From Bacteroidales bacterium (GTDB lineage: Bacteria; Bacteroidota; Bacteroidia; Bacteroidales; F082): a stretch of 64,000 bases of DNA. The number at the start of each line of letters is the position of its first letter. Position 1 is the first letter of the stretch. Location: contig JAFXLL010000005.1 of the NCBI GenBank assembly GCA_017531225.1, forward strand, positions 1-64,000, in the 5' to 3' direction. A program made the position numbers and the translations under genes. Under the pieces are notes generated by a model that saw only the letters and a list, made by a program, of their open reading frames with translations, had not been told where the DNA came from and made no database searches. Shown here in pieces: positions 42,220 to 50,649 of this stretch.

Positions 42220-43697
42220 CCCCTGCCATCATATTCACCGTCTTTGTCATCTATACGGCGCTGCTTTTTGTCATTGCCCATTTCACCTCAAGGAAGTCCA
42301 GCAACGACGCCTTTTTCAAAGGCAACCGCAAATCTCCATGGTTTGTGGTGGCCTACGGCATGATTGGCGCTTCTTTGTCGGGCGTGACCTTCATGTCGGT
42401 GCCAGGCGGAGTGTATACCGGCCAGTTTACCTACATGGGCATCGTGTTGGGCTACGTCATCGGCTATGCCGTCATCGCCTTAGTCCTATTGCCGCTGTAT
42501 TATAAGCTGAACCTGACCTCCATCTATTCCTATTTGGAGATGCGTTTTGGCGTTCATTCCGAGCGTACGGGAGCGGCTTTCTTCTTGCTTTCGAGGCTGT
42601 TGGGATCGGCTTTGCGCATGTATTTAGTGGTGTTTGTGCTCTATGAATATGTGTTCAAGGCTTGGAACATTCCTTTCTGGGTGCCTGCGGTTGTTTTCAT
42701 CGTGATCATCTTGCTTTACACCTTCAAGGGCGGCATCAAGACCGTGGTGTGGACGGATACGTTGCAGACCACTTTCCTGATTTTGGCTGCGGTGCTCACG
42801 GTGGTGTATATCACCAAAAACCTTGGCATGAGTTTGGGCGACATTCTGAAGGCCTCGTCCGAAAAAGGCTATACCAAACTGTTTGAGACGGACTGGATGC
42901 ATAATAAGTTCTGGCTGAAACAGATCCTGAGCGGCGCTTTCATCACCATCACGATGACGGGTTTGGACCAGGACATGATGCAGAAAAACCTCACTTGTAA
43001 GAATCTCCGAGACGCCCAGAAAAATGTGATGACTTCAAGTGGTTTGTTCATCTTAGTGAACATCATCTTCCTGAGTTTGGGCGCGACGTTGATCTATTAC
43101 GCCCAGCAGACGGGTTTTGCCTTGCCTGTCAACGCCAATGGGGTAGTGGTCAACGATAAGATCTTCCCCTCGGTGGCGTTCTCGTTGAGCTCATTTACGG
43201 CTATAGTCTTTGTGTTAGGCCTTGTTGCAGCGGGCTATTCAAGCGCTGATGGAACATTGACTGCGCTGACTACGACGTTCTGTTACGATTTCCTGCATTT
43301 TGAAAAGAAAGGCTATAGCGAGCAGCAGATTACCAAATACCGCAAGATGATCCATGTGGCTTTCGCCATGATTTATCTCTTGGTGATTATCCTGTTTAGG
43401 CCATTCCACAATGAATCCTTGATCGATAAGGTGTTCGACATCGCAGGCCTGACCTACGGGCCGCTGTTGGGTCTTTACACCTTCGGGCTGTTTGTCAAAA
43501 ACAGGAAAGTCAATGACAAGGCAGTGCCGTTCATCGCGGTGGCGTCACCGATCATCAGTTACCTATTGAAACTCTATTCCAAAGAGCTTCTTTGGGGCTA
43601 TCAGTTTGGATTCGAAATCTTGATTGTCAACGGCTTGTTGACGTTTGTGGGATTGATGATCGCCAGTAAGCGAATCACTCCGACTTCATCTCGGTAA
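42216..43697 (+). CDS. Sodium:solute symporter (SSS family)
   Basis: 493 aa with about thirteen membrane segments. SSS-type motifs include SLSGVTFMSVPGGVYTGQFTYMG, RLLGSALRMYL, GGIKTVVWTDTLQT and LVAAGYSSADGTLTALTTTF (core Na+ site region). The substrate cannot be read; Bacteroidota have many such carriers for sugars, sialate or amino acids. Third gene of the gmhA operon by ATGA overlap, so it is read with heptose genes. Its 3' end overlaps the DUF4831 gene by 23 bp on the other strand. Confidence 0.9.
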   Translation: MTPAIIFTVFVIYTALLFVIAHFTSRKSSNDAFFKGNRKSPWFVVAYGMIGASLSGVTFMSVPGGVYTGQFTYMGIVLGYVIGYAVIALVLLPLYYKLNLTSIYSYLEMRFGVHSERTGAAFFLLSRLLGSALRMYLVVFVLYEYVFKAWNIPFWVPAVVFIVIILLYTFKGGIKTVVWTDTLQTTFLILAAVLTVVYITKNLGMSLGDILKASSEKGYTKLFETDWMHNKFWLKQILSGAFITITMTGLDQDMMQKNLTCKNLRDAQKNVMTSSGLFILVNIIFLSLGATLIYYAQQTGFALPVNANGVVVNDKIFPSVAFSLSSFTAIVFVLGLVAAGYSSADGTLTALTTTFCYDFLHFEKKGYSEQQITKYRKMIHVAFAMIYLLVIILFRPFHNESLIDKVFDIAGLTYGPLLGLYTFGLFVKNRKVNDKAVPFIAVASPIISYLLKLYSKELLWGYQFGFEILIVNGLLTFVGLMIASKRITPTSSR

Positions 43698-44745
43698 TTT
43701 GTCCGGTAGTTGGATCTAAGGCTAACTTGGTCTTGCCTAACGGAGCCAGCATGAACACGCCATATTGAGCAATATCCACACGCTTTTCAAGCAACACTTC
43801 ATTGCCCATACTCACTTTCACGTTAGCCGTTTCAGGAATGCGGTAAAACAGCTTGTTTTCGTGGCTGATGGTCTCCACCGCGGATTGGCTGGGTTCGTTG
43901 ATGCTACCCGTGGTCTTCAAAGAGAGGGCTTGCAAGGTGATGACGTTGCCAGGACCTGATACGCCGGAGCTGAAGCCATTGTCGGTCGAGAACTTGGCGA
44001 TGCTTTGTGAAGGCACCTCTTTCGAAGGCGTCACATACACGGTCTTCACCACAGTATTGACGATGCGTTTGCCGACGAAGAGGCTGAGGTAATCATTCTC
44101 CATCTGATCCAAGTCAGCATACATCTGACGGTAGGTGTCAAGTGTGAAAGCGGTCTCTTGGAAACCGGTTAACAATTTGATCTTCTCATCGCGGATGCGA
44201 TTGATCATTTCAACTGCGGCGTAAGCCATCTGCTCAGGGCTCTTGGCTTTGGATCCGTATTGGTATTTGAAGTTTCGGTCTTGGGAGGTGAGAGGTGAGA
44301 GGTGAGAGGTGAGAGGTGTGGGTTGAGAATCAGATGAGGGGGTTGATGCAATGCCTACACCTTGAAGTATGCCCTTTGGTGTAAGGTAGAACTCAATGGC
44401 ATCGCCTTTCTTGGCATTCATCTCGACGAAAAACGTAGCGTTAGGGTCGGCCTCAGCGTAAGTGGTCATCATCACATCCAACAGACGGTATTCCATGCCG
44501 TCCTCCATGATGTAATCATCAGCACCTATCATATACACATAATCACTGTAAGGGCCTTCCAACAATTCAATCTCTTCGATAACGAAATCGAGTTGGATAA
44601 CGGTGCGGGGCAAGGCATAGTAGATGCCGCGTTGTTGCCCTGGTGTAGCCGCTTTGGCATGTGTCGTGATGTATTGTGCGGTAGCGTTACCCATTCCTAA
44701 AGCCATGAGGGCCAACAGCAAAAATGCGCTTTTCAAGTGTTTCAT
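43675..44745 (-). CDS. DUF4831 family protein with a repeat-encoded insert
   Basis: 356 aa. Signal peptide 1-23 (...MGNATAQ), then the DUF4831 core: GIYYALPRTVIQLDFVIEE, GPYSDYV, KGDAIEFYLTPKGIL. The segment QPTPLTSHLSPLTSQ (about residues 140-154) is encoded by the heptad array at 44286 and looks like an inserted linker. A consensus ribosome-binding site (AAAGGAGG) lies 6 bases before the ATG, unusual in this phylum. Function unknown; Bacteroidota-specific, probably periplasmic. Confidence 0.85.
   Translation of the reverse strand: MKHLKSAFLLLALMALGMGNATAQYITTHAKAATPGQQRGIYYALPRTVIQLDFVIEEIELLEGPYSDYVYMIGADDYIMEDGMEYRLLDVMMTTYAEADPNATFFVEMNAKKGDAIEFYLTPKGILQGVGIASTPSSDSQPTPLTSHLSPLTSQDRNFKYQYGSKAKSPEQMAYAAVEMINRIRDEKIKLLTGFQETAFTLDTYRQMYADLDQMENDYLSLFVGKRIVNTVVKTVYVTPSKEVPSQSIAKFSTDNGFSSGVSGPGNVITLQALSLKTTGSINEPSQSAVETISHENKLFYRIPETANVKVSMGNEVLLEKRVDIAQYGVFMLAPLGKTKLALDPTTGQITEMKSE
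44286..44327 (+). repeat. In-gene 7-bp repeat array inside the DUF4831 gene
   Basis: Six tandem heptads, four of them identical AGGTGAG. 42 bp = 14 codons, so the frame is kept; read on the minus strand it gives LTSHLSPLTS. Confidence 0.85.
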
Positions 44746-44778
44746 GATTTCCTCCTTTAGTTTTTTTCAAAACAGCTC

Positions 44779-44786
44779 CAAAATTA
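44779..44786 (-). promoter_or_regulatory. DUF4831 promoter (-7)
   Basis: TAATTTTG on the minus strand, 33 bp before ATG 44745. Confidence 0.55.
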
Positions 44787-44799
44787 ATAAAAAAAATCA

Positions 44800-44807
44800 T
44801 AGATTTG
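44800..44807 (+). promoter_or_regulatory. kdsA promoter (-7)
   Basis: TAGATTTG followed by CA, 14 bp before ATG 44822. Confidence 0.55.
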
Positions 44808-44821
44808 CAAAAAATAAAAGA

Positions 44822-45619
44822 ATGATCACGTATCCATACCATCATGACGGGCGTTTCTTCCTGCTCGCAGGACCTTGTGTAGTGGAAGATGAGGAATCGC
44901 CATTGCGCATTGCCGAGACGCTTGTCCGAATCACCGAAAAGCTTGATATCCCCTTTGTTTTCAAGGCTTCCTATCGCAAGGCCAACCGCTCGCGTCTGGA
45001 TTCATTCACGGGTATCGGCGACGAGAAAGCCCTTCGGGTGTTGGCCAAGGTGCGTCAGCAATTCGGGGTTCCTGTGGTCACGGATATCCATACCGCTGAA
45101 GAGGCTGCCATGGCTGCCGAGTACGCCGACATTCTTCAGATTCCGGCATTCCTGTGCCGCCAGACCGATTTGCTTGTGGCTGCCGCCAAGACGGGTAAGG
45201 TGGTCAACATCAAGAAAGGCCAGTTCCTATCAGGCGAGAGCATGGGTTTCGCCGTCGACAAGGTGAGGCTGTCGGGTAATGACAAGGTGATACTCACGGA
45301 ACGTGGCTCGATGTTCGGTTATCAGGATCTGGTGGTGGACTATCGCAATATCCCTGTGATGCAGAGCTTTGGCGTTCCTGTAGTGCTCGACGTAACCCAT
45401 TCGCTACAACAGCCCAATCAGGCATCAGGTGTCACAGGTGGAAAACCAGAGTTGATAGGCTTGATTGCCAAGGCAGGCATCGCTGCTGGTGCCGACGGCA
45501 TCTTTATGGAGACCCATCCCGATCCAGCACACGCCTTGTCAGATGGTGCTAATATGTTGGCTTTGGATAGGGTAGAAGCCTTGTTGGAAAAACTCCTTAG
45601 GATAAAACAAGCTTTGTAA
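44822..45619 (+). CDS. kdsA: 3-deoxy-8-phosphooctulonate (KDO-8-P) synthase
   Basis: 265 aa from ATG 44822; the open frame upstream is spurious. It condenses PEP and arabinose-5-P to KDO-8-P for the LPS inner core. Motifs: FLLAGPCVVEDE, FKASYRKANRSR, TDIHTAEEA, IPAFLCRQTDL, NIKKGQFL, LTERGSMFGY, DVTHSLQQPN and METHPDPAHALSDGAN, all in order. The Cys in FLCRQ is found in both metallo and non-metallo forms; VVDYRN suggests the non-metal Asn type. The 3' end overlaps the esterase by 23 bp. Confidence 0.96.
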   Translation: MITYPYHHDGRFFLLAGPCVVEDEESPLRIAETLVRITEKLDIPFVFKASYRKANRSRLDSFTGIGDEKALRVLAKVRQQFGVPVVTDIHTAEEAAMAAEYADILQIPAFLCRQTDLLVAAAKTGKVVNIKKGQFLSGESMGFAVDKVRLSGNDKVILTERGSMFGYQDLVVDYRNIPVMQSFGVPVVLDVTHSLQQPNQASGVTGGKPELIGLIAKAGIAAGADGIFMETHPDPAHALSDGANMLALDRVEALLEKLLRIKQAL

Positions 45620-46505
45620 TTTGTTGGATGGCGTCAAAGCCTTCCCTAACCGGGAACAAGGGGAAAGTATGAAACATCCCTTGGTATTCCAACGACCGTA
45701 TCGGCCTTCCTAATTCATTCATTCTATTGGTCAGTAGCTCGGCGTCGGCCTTGAGGATCTCGTCACTGCCATAGATTAATAGGGTGTCATCAGGAAAAGC
45801 GCTGAGGTTGCCATAAACGGGACTTACCCAAGGATGGGTCGGGGGCAGCTCACCTTGCCAGCCACCCATGATGGTCTCGATGCGTTCAAGCTTAATCATC
45901 ACATCCAATGGCTGTAGGGCCAGCATCTTGTCGCGTTGCGTGAAGGCGTTGTCGACACAGGGCGACATCAGCACTAAGCCTGTAACTGGCTTCAGCCCTC
46001 GCTTTGCGATCTCTTGGGTCATCGACATGGCCACGTTGCCGCCAAATGAATCGCCCATCAGCACCACCTTTTTTGCCTGCATCGGACTGATCACGCGCTC
46101 GTAATAATCCATCATCACGGCCATATTGTCGACGCAATGGTAATCGGGGTATTTTGGGTAGATGGGCATCAGCACCTGACAATGGGTACGTAGCGCCAAA
46201 TCGTGGACGAAACGCCAATGGAAGAAGACGGGTTGGTAAATGCAGGCTCCACCGTGGATGTAGACAATTACTCGATCAAGGTCATTCCAAGGGACAGTGG
46301 AGAACACCTGCATAGGGTATCCGTTGGATGCTACAAATTGGCTCTCGCTGAAATGGGCACGGTGAATCTTAGGCACCCGAACTGGCTTGCGGTTGATGTT
46401 ACGACAATGCTCCAACTCCTCCTGGATCTGCTCAGGAGTGGCATCACGAAGCGATGCGAACATCATCTTCAGATAACGCTCGGTAAAGGCTTTTCCTGGA
46501 CTCAT
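45597..46505 (-). CDS. Alpha/beta-hydrolase, hormone-sensitive-lipase type
   Basis: 302 aa from ATG 46505. Oxyanion HGG (YIHGGACIY, about 81-89), nucleophile elbow GDSFGG (about 152-157), Asp in LLIYGSDEILKADAE and catalytic His in MFHTFPLFP. The HSL-type family cleaves esters of acetylated or short-chain lipids and drugs. The start codon overlaps the mscS stop (TGATG), so it is the last gene of an operon with sulfatase, lipid kinase and MscS. Substrate unknown. Confidence 0.88.
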   Translation of the reverse strand: MSPGKAFTERYLKMMFASLRDATPEQIQEELEHCRNINRKPVRVPKIHRAHFSESQFVASNGYPMQVFSTVPWNDLDRVIVYIHGGACIYQPVFFHWRFVHDLALRTHCQVLMPIYPKYPDYHCVDNMAVMMDYYERVISPMQAKKVVLMGDSFGGNVAMSMTQEIAKRGLKPVTGLVLMSPCVDNAFTQRDKMLALQPLDVMIKLERIETIMGGWQGELPPTHPWVSPVYGNLSAFPDDTLLIYGSDEILKADAELLTNRMNELGRPIRSLEYQGMFHTFPLFPVREGFDAIQQITKLVLS

Positions 46506-47725
46506 CACGAACGTTGAAAGATCTTAATGTCAAAGTATGGAGCGGCGGCGATGATATGGTCGAAGATGTCGCTCTGCACTTCCTCGTACTTGGTCCATTC
46601 CTTTTCCTTGCTGAAAGCGTAGATTTGCAACGGGATACCGAATTCGGTGGGTTGCAGCTGACGCACCATCCGGGTCATGTTTTGGTTGACGTTCGGGTTG
46701 GATTTGATGTAGGAGAGGATGTAAGCGCGGAACACGCCAAGGTTGGTTTGCTGGCGACCGTTGATGATGTTGGTGGTGTCAACTTTGTTGGCCTGGTTGT
46801 ATTCAGCGATGTTTTCCTCCTTATCATCAAGGTATTTCTGAATCCGCTCAATCTGCTTGAAACGTTCCATCATCTCAGGAGTGCAGAATTTGACGCTTCT
46901 GGTATCGATGATGATGCTACGCATGATACGTCGTCCGTCGCTCTCACTCATGCCTCGCCAGTTGACGAATTGGTTGGTGACCATCGAGGCTGTGGGGATG
47001 GTGGTGATGGTATTGTCGAAGTTCTGCACTTTCACCGTCGTGAGGTTGATCTCTATCACGTTGCCATCAGCCTTGTCCATAGTGATCCAGTCGCCAATGC
47101 GAAGCATGTCATTGACGGTCAGCTGAATGCTGCCAACAAAGCCAAGGATCACGTTTTGGAACAACAGCAATAGCACCGCCGACAACGTACCTAATCCGAT
47201 GATGACCGAACTGACTTTCTTGCCCATCATGAAAGAGATGATCAGCAGCACGCAGAACACGATGAGGATGATCTTGATGGTTTGTACCACGCCGTTCATG
47301 GGCTTGATCTTGGCGGTCTGGTGCATGTTGTAGATGTCGTTCGCGGTATTCACTGCTGAGAATAGCACCATTGTAATCACCACGATGATATAGACGACAC
47401 AGCAATTGAGCAGGAAATGCTGCACGTTAGGGAAATTCGGAAGGATATCGGCATGATACTTCATGACCAAAATAGCAGGGATCATCAGGCAAAGACGCAT
47501 CAGCACCTTGTTGTTGATGACCTGGTCGTCGTATTTCGATTCTGACTTCAGAATGGCTCTATAAACCGTTTTCTTGATGATGAATCGGGCAAGATACAGC
47601 AGCAGGATGCCGATGCCTAACAGGATGATAAAAGCGATTCCTTCAGCAAAAGCAGTTGAATAGTAGCTGTTTATATTGATGCTTTGGAAAAAGTTCGTTA
47701 AAAAATGAATGATTTTCTCGAACAT
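46505..47725 (-). CDS. MscS-family mechanosensitive channel (YbdG-like)
   Basis: 406 aa with five membrane segments. The pore helix and beta domain are clear: GLGTLSAVLLLLFQNVILGFVGSIQLTVNDMLRIGDWI then NVIEINLTTVKVQNFDNTITTIPTASM. The extra N-terminal helices and the long C-terminal domain (EKEWTKYEEVQSDIFDHI) match YbdG/MscM-like members. Helps release solutes on osmotic downshock. Follows the lipid kinase by 18 bp in the same operon. Confidence 0.9.
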   Translation of the reverse strand: MFEKIIHFLTNFFQSININSYYSTAFAEGIAFIILLGIGILLLYLARFIIKKTVYRAILKSESKYDDQVINNKVLMRLCLMIPAILVMKYHADILPNFPNVQHFLLNCCVVYIIVVITMVLFSAVNTANDIYNMHQTAKIKPMNGVVQTIKIILIVFCVLLIISFMMGKKVSSVIIGLGTLSAVLLLLFQNVILGFVGSIQLTVNDMLRIGDWITMDKADGNVIEINLTTVKVQNFDNTITTIPTASMVTNQFVNWRGMSESDGRRIMRSIIIDTRSVKFCTPEMMERFKQIERIQKYLDDKEENIAEYNQANKVDTTNIINGRQQTNLGVFRAYILSYIKSNPNVNQNMTRMVRQLQPTEFGIPLQIYAFSKEKEWTKYEEVQSDIFDHIIAAAPYFDIKIFQRS

Positions 47726-47743
47726 AGCTATAATGGGTTGAGG

Positions 47744-48619
47744 TTAGACGATGACATTGAGTGACAATGGGTTGATCTTGATGTGCAGATCCTTCTCGAA
47801 CTGGATGGATTCGCCGTCGATGTTCACCACGCCGGCTTCAGGCCTGATAATGGTAGCTTCGTCCACCTGAATGATGTCGACCTTTGGCGACTTGTCCATG
47901 TTTTTGCTCAGGAAATAGCTGCCAACGATGGGCAACTCAAGGGCTGATGGCTTGCGGACGATGCAGAGGTCCACCTTGCCGTCCCAAAGTGAGGCTCTTG
48001 GCGAGATAGGCACGTCGTAGCCCATCTGGTTGGAGTTGGCGAATGAGATGAAGAATGCCTTGGTTTTGATTTCGCGATTCTGCATCTTGATGGTGTATTC
48101 CTTTTCGCCCAAGGTAAAGTAGTTCTTGACGATGTAGCGGAAATAGGTGTTGAAGCCTCGATGGCGGTCCTTGGCGTAGTCGTCGGCGACCTGAGCGTCG
48201 TAACCTGTGCCGGAGATGCTGATGAAAGGCACGTCGTTCACCGTGACGGTATCGATCTGGCAAATTGCCTTCCTGTTGATCAGCTCCAATGCTTTGATGG
48301 GACTAAGGGGGATGTTGAGACAGCGTGAGAGGCCGTTGCCTGAACCGCAGGGAATCACAGCAAGTGCGATGTCAGTGCCAATCAGCTTGCAGCCCACCTC
48401 GTTGATGGAACCGTCGCCACCAGCCACTGCGATGATGTCGTAATGCTGATCGATGGCTTCCTGGGCCAACTCCTTGGATTGGCCAGCGTATTCCGACACC
48501 TTGATGTCGTAATCGAACCGCTTTTCATCAAGTATTTCCTCAATTTGGTCGGGCAGGTTCTTCCTGTGTGTCTTGCCTGAGATCGGGTTGATGATAAATC
48601 GTATCTTCAGCTTGTCCAT
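47744..48619 (-). CDS. Diacylglycerol kinase-type lipid kinase
   Basis: 291 aa. DAGK catalytic fold of the YegS/DgkB type: INPISGKTHRKN at the start, AVAGGDGSINEVGCKL (GGDG motif, about 62-77), PCGSGNGLSRCL and the C-terminal DGE strand INIDGES. It phosphorylates diacylglycerol or a related lipid. It begins inside the sulfatase gene with an 80-bp overlap and a good AAGGAGG ribosome-binding site 6 bases before ATG, which would allow independent initiation. DAG would be a by-product of an LTA-synthase-like partner, so the pairing makes sense. Confidence 0.9.
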   Translation of the reverse strand: MDKLKIRFIINPISGKTHRKNLPDQIEEILDEKRFDYDIKVSEYAGQSKELAQEAIDQHYDIIAVAGGDGSINEVGCKLIGTDIALAVIPCGSGNGLSRCLNIPLSPIKALELINRKAICQIDTVTVNDVPFISISGTGYDAQVADDYAKDRHRGFNTYFRYIVKNYFTLGEKEYTIKMQNREIKTKAFFISFANSNQMGYDVPISPRASLWDGKVDLCIVRKPSALELPIVGSYFLSKNMDKSPKVDIIQVDEATIIRPEAGVVNIDGESIQFEKDLHIKINPLSLNVIV

Positions 48620-50570
48620 GTAAAGCCTCCTTGTCGATATATAATTGATTGTTAATGAATCTATTGTTGTATTCCTGAATGCGTTCCTTCATCTTCTTAG
48701 CGATATCGGCGCATTGGATGTGGTCAATGAGGTTGTCGTTGAGTTGACGGTCACGTTGGATGTTGAACACGCCAATGGTGTTGTCGCCATCGGATTGCAC
48801 AAGATACATTCCGTCGCTGTATTGGTAGGTCTGGTTGATATAGGCGATGGCATTAGGCTCGCTGAGGGTATCGAATACATTCCTGCCAAAAGAAAACACA
48901 GTGTCATTGATGCCCAATGCCGACAGGATGGATATGTTGAGGTCGGTTTGTTGGGCTAACTCCTCGCAACGCTCAGGAGCAATGGCAGAAGGCATATAGA
49001 ACGCGATGGGGATGGAGTACATGCCCCAAATATTGCTGTATTCGGATTGATAATGTTCGGTGTTGGCATGGTCGGCTGTGATGACGAACAGGGTGCTGTC
49101 GAACCAAGGCTGCTTCTTGGCTTCTTCAAAGAAATCGCGTAGGGCGCAGTCGGTATAGAAAACCGTCTTCTCGAAACCGCTCCACAGATAGCTCTCCTGG
49201 GGTAATTCAAAGCCTTTAGGCAAGGTGTAGGGATGGTGCGACGAGAGCGTGTAGATGCAAGTGGCGAAAGGTTGGTTGAAGGTGTTGATCGTCCTGATGC
49301 AATACTGCAGAAATGGACCGTCGAAGATGCCCCAGCGACCGTCAAAGTCTTCATCGTTGTTGTACTCGGTACGGCCATAGTAATGATCGAATCCAGCGTT
49401 TTTGGCATACACATCGAAATTCATCGTGCCGTTATTGCCGCCGTGGAACATGGAGGTATGGTAATCGTAGGGCTTCAAGCTGAGTCCCAGTCCTTCAATC
49501 CGGTTGCCGAAATAGGCAGAGGAGGTGAAGTCCACATCCATCAGCGAGGGGAGACCTGAGAACAGCGAAGGCAAGGCTTCGATGGAACGTCGTCCGTTGG
49601 CAAAACCGTTGAATGTCAAACTATTCTCAAAGAGTGAGTCTAAGAAAGGCGTAAGCAAATAGCGACGTTCGGGGTTGTAATAGCTGATCATCTCCTGTCC
49701 GAAACTCTCCAAAACGATGAACACTAAGTTGGGATGGTAGCCCAGGCTGTCACTGACAAAGCGGTTGGGCGTCAGGTCGTAATGGATAGGGGAGAATTCC
49801 ATCTCTTCGGGCTCGTAATAATGCACTTCCTTCAAGGCCATACTAGTGGAGCTCTTCACGATGGTGAAAGGCGTATTCAGCACGATGGGAACGTTTTGAG
49901 AGTCTGCATACTTCAATGCGGTGGTCATGTTCACTGGCTTGGTCTGAAGACCGCCACGGCAGGCAATGGGAGTGAGTGCCACAAAGATGAGTAGTGACAT
50001 CCATTGAGTGAAATACCAATTGTTGGTGGTAGATTGCTCTTGACGCAGGCGGGTACGATTCGCCACGACTACCAACACCATCACAAACAAAGCCGTCAAT
50101 ATCAGCATAAACCAATAATCTACAAAGACTTGACCGACAATGGGCCAGATGTTTTCGTCGGAGTTGCCGAAGAATTGGAAGAACTCTGAAGTCATCCGCT
50201 TGCCGATGAATCTAAAGTAGATCACATCAATCATGTTGAAGACCACAATGATGGCATTGACGATGATGAAATACAGCCTGAAGATGCCTTGCAACACCTT
50301 GTTGTAAATGGCTTTACTAGGAAGGCAATGGTATAGGATGACGGGGAGATTGGCGTAAGCGATGACGACCAAATCGAAACGCATTCCGAAGAAATAAAGC
50401 TTCAAAGCTTGCCAGATGTTCAGGTGATGGAAGAACTCTGCGTTGAAGAGATATATCAGCCAACGGCTTATGGAAAACAATAACAGGACAATCGCTAATT
50501 TGAATAGCAGCTGAATAGCTGGTATTTGAAACAAATTGACCTTCTTCTTTTTATAGCTATAGTTGTTCAT
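48540..50570 (-). CDS. LTA-synthase-like membrane sulfatase (phosphoglycerol-transferase fold)
   Basis: 676 aa from ATG 50570. Five N-terminal membrane segments (to about residue 210), then a sulfatase-fold domain: LVFIVLESFGQEMISYYN (metal Glu), ANGRRSIEALPSLFSG (nucleophile position Ser rather than Thr), MFHGGNNGTMNFD and VITADHANTEHYQ. Related enzymes move phosphoglycerol or phosphoethanolamine to glycans. The exact reaction is unknown. The last 80 bp overlap the lipid kinase gene. First gene of the operon; its promoter is at 50597. Confidence 0.87.
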   Translation of the reverse strand: MNNYSYKKKKVNLFQIPAIQLLFKLAIVLLLFSISRWLIYLFNAEFFHHLNIWQALKLYFFGMRFDLVVIAYANLPVILYHCLPSKAIYNKVLQGIFRLYFIIVNAIIVVFNMIDVIYFRFIGKRMTSEFFQFFGNSDENIWPIVGQVFVDYWFMLILTALFVMVLVVVANRTRLRQEQSTTNNWYFTQWMSLLIFVALTPIACRGGLQTKPVNMTTALKYADSQNVPIVLNTPFTIVKSSTSMALKEVHYYEPEEMEFSPIHYDLTPNRFVSDSLGYHPNLVFIVLESFGQEMISYYNPERRYLLTPFLDSLFENSLTFNGFANGRRSIEALPSLFSGLPSLMDVDFTSSAYFGNRIEGLGLSLKPYDYHTSMFHGGNNGTMNFDVYAKNAGFDHYYGRTEYNNDEDFDGRWGIFDGPFLQYCIRTINTFNQPFATCIYTLSSHHPYTLPKGFELPQESYLWSGFEKTVFYTDCALRDFFEEAKKQPWFDSTLFVITADHANTEHYQSEYSNIWGMYSIPIAFYMPSAIAPERCEELAQQTDLNISILSALGINDTVFSFGRNVFDTLSEPNAIAYINQTYQYSDGMYLVQSDGDNTIGVFNIQRDRQLNDNLIDHIQCADIAKKMKERIQEYNNRFINNQLYIDKEALHGQAEDTIYHQPDLRQDTQEEPARPN

Positions 50571-50596
50571 TAGTTTCTCGAAAATTACCAAGTTTG

Positions 50597-50604
50597 CAAA
50601 GATA
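50597..50604 (-). promoter_or_regulatory. Sulfatase operon promoter (-7)
   Basis: TATCTTTG followed by CA on the minus strand, 26 bp before ATG 50570. Confidence 0.6.
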
Positions 50605-50623
50605 GAGATTTATTTAATAGTGG

Positions 50624-50631
50624 TATATTTG
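50624..50631 (+). promoter_or_regulatory. M23 peptidase promoter (-7)
   Basis: TATATTTG followed by CA, 18 bp before ATG 50650; divergent from the sulfatase operon. Confidence 0.6.
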
Positions 50632-50649
50632 CACCAAAATAATTTCACT

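Noticed and set aside
44624-44821. Longer kdsA reading frame
   Set aside because: It overlaps the divergent DUF4831 start and both promoters; KdsA homology begins right after ATG 44822.
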